DNA from: Mesodorylaimus sp. YZB2_4
Taxonomy: Eukaryota; Nematoda; Enoplea; Dorylaimida; Dorylaimidae
NCBI GenBank assembly: GCA_030248295.1
Contig: JASANH010001018.1
Location: 434,001-498,000 of the forward strand
DNA length: 64,000 nt
Direction of reading: 5' to 3'
Part shown: positions 58,204-64,000 of the stretch, in pieces
Numbering within the stretch: position 1 is the first letter of the stretch
Layout: every line of letters begins with the position of its first letter
The notes under the pieces: generated by a model
What the model saw: the letters and a program-made list of their open reading frames with translations, nothing else
Database searches by the model: none
Told to the model about the DNA's origin: nothing
Program-made: the position numbers and the translations under genes

Positions 58204-61200
58204 TCAAAAAAGCGCCGCCATTTTCGCCTTTATCAGAGAGCGCAACTTGCGAGCAAGCTGGATGGCCTGAAAAATCTAGTTTGAATTAGCCAAAGTTCAA
58301 ATCCTTTGAGAATTGTGGTTGCCTTTTCATTAGAGGAAATGTGATAGATGCAGGTGAAGATGCCAGTGACGATGTTGAGACCAAAGACGACACTGTAGTA
58401 GGATATCCGCTGATAATACACAGCATTGGTGGCCATAAACCATGCTGTAAACTGCACTAGAAATGCCAAGCCTAATCCGGCTCGCGAGACCCTAAAAGAA
58501 GCACGCTACAGACACACCTCTGTGACGAGCAGGCTAAGTTGTGCATACTTGCACGAATTTGCAATGTCGGACTTTAAACTGGAGGAGATGTGTCCAGTTG
58601 CCTCCAGCAGTATTATAGTTGACCACCCTATCAGAACAATGGGAACGAAACTGCCCAGGAATGCATTGTCTTCGATGTTTAGCCAGCAGCTGCAACATAA
58701 AGCTTTAATCTCGAGATGGAATCCTTCAATGACCAGTGACTTACGAATATTCTGAAATCAGCTGGCCATAGGAAATTACTGATGTCAGGGCAGTGATCAC
58801 TGCTGGTGCACCTGAAAACGGAGATGATGTATTCACAGGGGAAAAACTGTGGTAAGTCTTACCCCAGCCAATGACGATGGTAGGAACCACGCCTAGACAC
58901 GAGTTGTTGCCCATGACTACATGAGTCAAAACGGTGTAAATGTGAAACGCCTCGAAACATTGGAATGTATGCGTGACTGTGAAGAAATACTGCAAACTGA
59001 TCGCGGCGATTTTACAGGTGGTCTGAAACAGCATCAGTGTATTCTTTTTGTATTGGGGATGAAACGCAGGGCTGAAGAATGACACGTGTATTGATGCAAC
59101 CAAGCTTGGCAGGCGTAGGAGGGAGGTTGCCGACCGAAGTCGCCGGGACAAAAACTTTGACTGGAGCAGGCAAGTCTTACGATTATACCTACGGCTGAAA
59201 GAGGGGTTGACGTCAGGCATGAGGGTTACACTGATATTCGTTGCGGGCTGCAGAAGCATCATTCTTTTCGCTCTGCCCCCCCCCCTCAGATAGGGAAACA
59301 CCTCTTTACGCATTGCTTGCAGAATTCAGTCTTCATACTGAAGCTCACATTGATTAACCCTCACTCCCTCAACTGAACTTACTTCGCTGTACTTGTCGTC
59401 GTCTCGCTTGGCAAATATCAATACAAACACGTGGGCGCAAAACAGACTCACGTCTTCGTTCAACTGGATTATTTGCAGGTAGTTTTTAGACCTAGGCAGA
59501 AAGCATGTCTTCTGTGAAAATCCTTGACTCTCCAGATACCAACTCTTCAACTTGCCTTAAGCAAACGCATGCCACCATGGAGCATCCGAGCGCTGCAAGA
59601 ACCCATACGCATCCTATGTTCATAATGTAACGCACAATCATCTCCTCCATGCTGGTCATCGGGCTCTGAAATAGTCACCTCTAGCTACAATACCTGCCCT
59701 TCCTTAGCCACTGCCATTCTTACACATTGATCCGTATCGCAGGGGACGATTTCATAAAAAGTGTCCCCAGCTAGGCTGTCCCTGTTCAGGTAGAAGCACG
59801 TTCGATTGCGGATTCTGGACGGCGGGGTGCAGCTGGAGCATGTCCTGAATGGTCCCCACTCGGATAGTCGACAATGCTCTACAATGAACGATGAATGCAC
59901 GACTGTTAAAAGTTAGACTCATGTCTTCGTACCTGGTGTCTGCTTTTCATGCTGCCCCGAAGTTTGTGTGGTCGCTTTGAAATTCGCGATCCCAGGTTTA
60001 GGATTCGCATTGGAAGTACTGGGAGGCCGAGTTGAGGGATGGTAGTCAAAATGGGATGAGCCCGTCGGGGTGGTGAATTGATATGGTCGGCTAGTGTGAG
60101 GGAGCTGAGAGGAAGGAGCGCTGTTTGTCGCTGGCTCTGATAATTGATCGTCGCTCGGTGGCAACATGGGCAATGGCTCGTTACGAGCAGACAATTGTAT
60201 ATTCGTCGTTCGGTCTTGGTTTTTCAGTGTTGAAGAAGCTGGCGGCAATACTGGAGGGTTGGCTGATATGTATCGAATGGTTGTTCTAAGGGCGGTTTCA
60301 AGGTGGCCATTCGTGAAACCAGGGGACTTTTTTTCAGACAGGTGCTCAACAGGGGATAAGATAGAGGGTAGTGGGATGATAGTGGGGCCTGCCTTCGTGG
60401 AATGTGTTGAAGTCAGTGGCTGATGGTGGTTTTGATGATAGTGGGGCCTGCCTTCGTGGAATGTGTTGAAGTCAGTGGCTGAAACTGGCTAGGTTCTTCG
60501 AGAATGCTTTCTCGCAGAAGTGATTCCGGGATCAAAGGTAAAGGAACCAGAACTGACTCTAACGTTGATAATGGGCTAACTGCGCTGTTTTGGACCACTG
60601 GCGCTTGAGGTTTAGTCAACCGTAACATCGTTTGTGTGGGCCAGGGAGAAGAACTGCCCAGGAGGGACGTTGGCGTGGTGTCAATTCCAGCAAAGGAGGT
60701 TTCAGTGATTTGGTGAACGCTAAGTACCCAAGATTTGCTAGCTGGGGTCACCGTATTATCTTTCTCGAAAATTTGAGTGGTAAGTGCCACCTGCTGGGTA
60801 TCAGGTTCCGTGACTGTGATTAGCGGCAGCGCGATCATATCTGATGCGAGGGGATAAGTGTCGGTTGCATCGGTTTGCGTGCTCAGAATTGACTCTGGTA
60901 TCCAAGTCTCGGGAATTACTTTTGTGACTGCATGATTAGGTGCAGCTGTCTCTAAACTGACCCGCGCAATAGCAGCTGTCTGCGTACTCTGGACTGCAAC
61001 AGGGCCCACAAATGGTTCACTGACACCCGCAGGCACAGACGTTTTTAGTTCTGGAGTGAGTGGGATGTGCCGCTGAAAGGTGATTTCAGGCTTATCATCT
61101 GATGGCTGCCTATCTGTGCTGTCGATCTCATCTAATGATTGGGGATAAATTGTCACGTGATCATATCTTACAAGCATTGTTGATGATGATTGTGATATGG

Positions 61201-63360
61201 GGATCCTTGGATCGTACGGGTCACTAAGGAGGGAAGGGGCTGTTGTCTTTGCTGAGACAATCGTGGACGCAATATTGGAGATAGGCTGCCGACTTCTGAC
61301 ATCAGATACTGGTGCCAATTTTGTTAGGCCAGTTGATTCGGACACTCTCGTTGGTACTGCATTTGTTATCTGCTTAACAGCAAGTGGTGTGATTGGAAGG
61401 GCATCGCTGATGGGGTCGGCACGAAGACGGGCAGGAGTCGGGTCAAGGAAGGCTGCAGTTGGGACTACTGGACGATCCGACAGCCCATGACTTGATATCA
61501 AAGGCAAAGTGGCTGATTTCAACGAACTAATCGGTGTAATCTCAGACCGTCGTGTCGTACTCCTAGCACTAGAAGCATAGTTACTCGGGGATGACGAATC
61601 TTGGCTTGGTCTTTGGCTGTACGATTCTGATGACGTTCGAGTACTTTGAGGTACCTCAGAAGTTTTTGCTGTTGTTTGCAGACTGACTCCAGAGGTCTCT
61701 TCAGTCGCTTCATAGTGCATAGTCTTGCCTATATCTTGCATTTGTCCATCAGACCACATCGTTGATTCAGTGCCCTCAGTGGTCCTGGGCAGTAAAGAGA
61801 CAGGAACTAGTGGAACTACGACGTCCGCTCTAGTCGTTCCTTCATGTTCGTCTGCTGAAGCAGTGCCCGCAGTTGTCTGCTCAGGGATCCAAATTAAACT
61901 CTCTCCATCGCTTGGTGTATTTACGGCCATACTTTCCTGGACTTGTTTCCTGCTGGCGCTCGAAGGTTCTATCGAGCTCGTCAGAGAAGGAGTTGGCAGG
62001 GATTCCTCTTCAATGAAGACTGTCAAGCGTGTCGAGGTAGTTGTGTTCCCCACTTTAGGCGTATTGCTGGAAACAGTTCGTATTTGGCTGCTGGAATTCT
62101 CGGATGCTGCGGATGTTGAGAGAATAAGAGATGCTGCTTGCGTGGTAAGAGTCTTCGAGGTTGCCTTATAAGTCAATTCATTAGAAAGTGCACTGGTGGT
62201 TAATGGCTGTTTTCTGCCGGCCGTTGGTTTAGTTGACCTAGTTCCAGTTCTCTGTTTCCTTGTTGAAAATGTGGAGCCAATTGACGATGTATGTAAAATT
62301 GCTGTCGGAGTTGAAGCAGCGACTAGCCTATCGGTCGTTGTGTGCACCATTTCTATGAAAGTAGTCTGCTCCAAATGACTAAATGGGAGTTTAGTTGATT
62401 TGGTTGCTGCTATGGCTTTCCTTGTTGATATCGTTTGGGCTGATGAAAGAACGGTCTGCATGACCTCAATTTTATCTGAGCTCATTTGAACTGGCGATGT
62501 TGCTTCCTCACTAAAGTATCTGCTTGTTGTCTTTTGCGTTGTTTCACTCGTAGCGGCCGACTCTGCTTGAATGGATTTTGTCACTGTCCTAAATTCTGTT
62601 TTTGAAACTGTGGCAGCCTCTGGGGTTTTCGATGGATTCGTGGTAGCCTCCGCCAATGCTGATGGTGTGGTTTCTGTGCTAACTTCGAGTGGCTCGATTG
62701 TCCTCGTGTGCAATGTCGCACTAGGTCGCGACAGCTCTAATTGATTTGTTGGTGGTTTCGTTGTCTTGGTTACTGCTCTGACTCTCTTTGTTGATGATGT
62801 GGAGGTCTCAGATAGGGTGGATGGGAGAACATTTTCTTTCGTAGTCCTCGCTGATACTGAAGAGGTTGTATCTGTGGTGATGGGAAAAAAGGTCATTGTG
62901 TCACTGCTAGTTGATGGCTCCATTTGAGTTATTGGAGTTTCATTTGGTGTGGTCACTCCAAGCCTGGTTTTCGTGGGAGCGTATGATGCGGTCGTTGTAG
63001 CATTGATCAATGCTTTCTCTGCAGCCGTTTTTGATTGACTTGTAGTTACGGTGAGCGGAGTAGCACTACTGTGCGTAAGGATGCGCTCTTGGGACGTCTG
63101 GACTGACCTATGGTGCACCGTCGAGGTGCTCGTGTCTGTCGAAGTAAGAAGAGACGTTTCAGGCATGTTGACCAGAGAATTCATATTAGTTGTGTTTGCG
63201 TTGGAAGGTTGTCTGGTCTGTGTTAATGTCGAGGGAGATGTTGGCGTTCTTGAAATTAAAGACGTTGGCGTAGTTCCAGGTGTGAAAGAAGTGGATATTG
63301 AGTAAACGGACGTCCCCTGCCTGCACCTAGACCTTGTCGGAGAATGGATGGATGTCGAAG
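58204..63360 (-). CDS. Receptor gene C (partial): mucin-TSP1-7TM, family-B2-like GPCR
   Basis: Exons in phase, reading leftward: 63360-59933 (about 1,140-aa mucin, acceptor TCTTTTACAG, phase 1 as in gene B), 59902-59724 (degenerate TSP1: SEWGPFRTCSSCTPPSRIRN), 59665-59556 (TM1), 59491-59383 (TM2), 59022-58863 (TM3: CKIAAISLQYFFTVTHTF), 58811-58745 (TM4: GWG/APAVITALTS), 58689-58549 (CWLN loop, TM5), 58491-58323 (TM6-7: GIFTCIYHISSNEK) and 58266-58204 (tail, AIQLARKLRSLIKAKMAALF-stop). No GAIN/GPS. GC donors follow TM1 (AAG/GCAAGT) and TM7 (AAG/GCAACC; intron only 56 nt). The TSP1 repeat has lost the CS-x-TCG core. Two copies of a 49-bp sequence at 60375-60482 shift the mucin frame unless 59 bases are removed. 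Upstream exons (lectin domains?) lie beyond the window or were lost. Confidence 0.75.
59110..59227 (-). repeat. Family A repeat inside the TM2-TM3 intron of gene C
   Basis: On the minus strand: GTCAACCCCTCTTTCAGCCG, GTAAGACTTGCCTGCTCCAG and GACTTCGGTCGGC, the family A order. It lies between exons 59022 and 59383, so it does not touch coding sequence. Confidence 0.6.
60375..60482. repeat. 49-bp direct repeat with 59-bp period in the gene C mucin exon
   Basis: GATGATAGTGGGGCCTGCCT.. at 60375 and again at 60434, each 49 bases and identical, with a 10-base filler (TGGTGGTTTT). The period is not a multiple of three, so the upstream mucin frame stops at 60413-60415. Confidence 0.9.
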
Positions 63361-63431
63361 CTGTAAAAGACTGCGCTGAGTATAGATGTTTTAGTGAAAG
63401 CCAGAGTCGGCAGCACGACCACCGTGCATGA

Positions 63432-63590
63432 TGGGCCATGGCGAGTGAGGGTAAATTGTTAATCTTCTCTGGGTGGGAAACGCCAACCATGGCTTCTTCA
63501 GCCGCAGTTACGTATAGTCGATGGACTTGCCTTGCCCAAGTAGGAGGCTTTGTCCTGCCGGCTCTGGTCGGCAACAAACTATCCTACTAC
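63432..63590 (+). repeat. Family A repeat upstream of the gene C mucin exon
   Basis: CCATGGCGAGTGAGGG, CTTCAGCCGCAGTTACG, GACTTGCC and CTCTGGTCGGCAAC match family A. The open frame that continues leftward from here into the mucin exon starts in this repeat, so I do not treat it as a true N-terminus. Confidence 0.55.
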
Positions 63591-64000
63591 TGCTTGGTTA
63601 CAGCAACATCTGACCGTACATACAGTATTTGTAATTGAGGCGTGCTACTCACCAAAGACTGAACTTCCTGTCGCCGCCATCTTTACAGCCAAGAGAGTGT
63701 GAGGCTCAGGTGATGACAACCACATTGTCCTATTCGCTCCGAAATAACAAGCATTTGTATCGCATTGCATATTATTTGTCTTTATCCCCGTCGATCCATG
63801 CCGAATATTTGGCGAACCACTTGGGCAATCGATTTTAGGACTTTCGCACCCTGTTCAATCAAAGTCCTAGATATACTCAGTACCCTAGATATTAGCTGTG
63901 TCAAGCTTACCGAATTCGCAGAGCATGCTAAACTCGTCATGTCCATCGCATTTGGACGAATAAAAGTCGAATGGTCGAGATGGATCGACCGTCAGGCAAA
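63591..64000. other. Window edge, nothing supported
   Basis: No exon recognised; probably an intron or upstream sequence of gene C. Confidence 0.4.

Noticed and set aside
63432-63577. Start of the gene C protein at 63577
   Set aside because: This part is a family A repeat; a phase-1 acceptor at 63360 matches the mucin exon border of gene B.

Overview
The window is eukaryotic: the genes are split by short GT-AG (and some GC-AG) introns with polyA signals, and the spaces between them are full of LTR retrotransposons, a tRNA-derived SINE and MITE-like repeats. Mucin-type lectin receptors, family-B2-like 7TM receptors, an Srsx-like 7TM receptor, an F-box gene, a Jupiter/HN1-like gene and BEL/Pao elements point to a small-genome ecdysozoan invertebrate. 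A tardigrade is my best guess, by inference from gene content only.

Layout: 1-4991 (+) is the 3' part of receptor gene A (mucin exon, TSP1 exon, seven-transmembrane exons). 5.3-6.1 kb holds a repeat pair and 6.53-6.61 kb a tRNA-like sequence. 6.64-7.61 kb (-) is a secreted LRR protein. 7.7-16.5 kb has no gene I can support, but holds MITE-like repeats, a SINE and a perfect 33-nt palindrome. 16.5-21.1 kb (+) is a Jupiter/HN1-like gene with two alternative first exons. 22.9-23.8 kb (+) is a single-exon rhodopsin-like receptor, convergent with an F-box gene at 24.3-25.6 kb (-). 26-31.7 kb is repeat-rich spacer. 31.7-44.8 kb (+) is receptor gene B (CTLD, CTLD, mucin, TSP1, TM1), broken by a 7-kb gag-protease LTR element; only TM7 and the tail survive beyond it. 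46.36-54.21 kb (-) is a decayed BEL/Pao element that inserted into a MITE-like repeat and was itself hit by a Gypsy-like element (49.65-52.61 kb, +). 56.6-57.6 kb (+) is a secreted Pro-Ser-Asn repeat protein. 58.2-63.4 kb (-) is receptor gene C.

Two things stand out. First, genes A, B and C are paralogs with an architecture I have not met: C-type lectin domains (seen in B), a very long Thr/Ser/Pro mucin exon, one TSP1 repeat, then directly a family-B2-like 7TM bundle with no GAIN/GPS domain. All three share the same exon phases and several introns use GC donors. B has lost TM2-TM6 at the LTR insertion, and C carries a 59-bp-period duplication that either breaks the frame or is a newborn intron. 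Second, the Gypsy-like element encodes an in-frame fusion of a SAP-like/Gag protein to an integrase GPY/F module followed by a LEDGF/HDGF-type PWWP domain. It looks like a retroelement with a built-in histone-reader tail, now reduced to a Gag-PWWP protein between nearly identical LTRs.

Exon borders were set by reading splice sites and matching phases among the three receptors. Family calls come from motif recognition, not from a database search.
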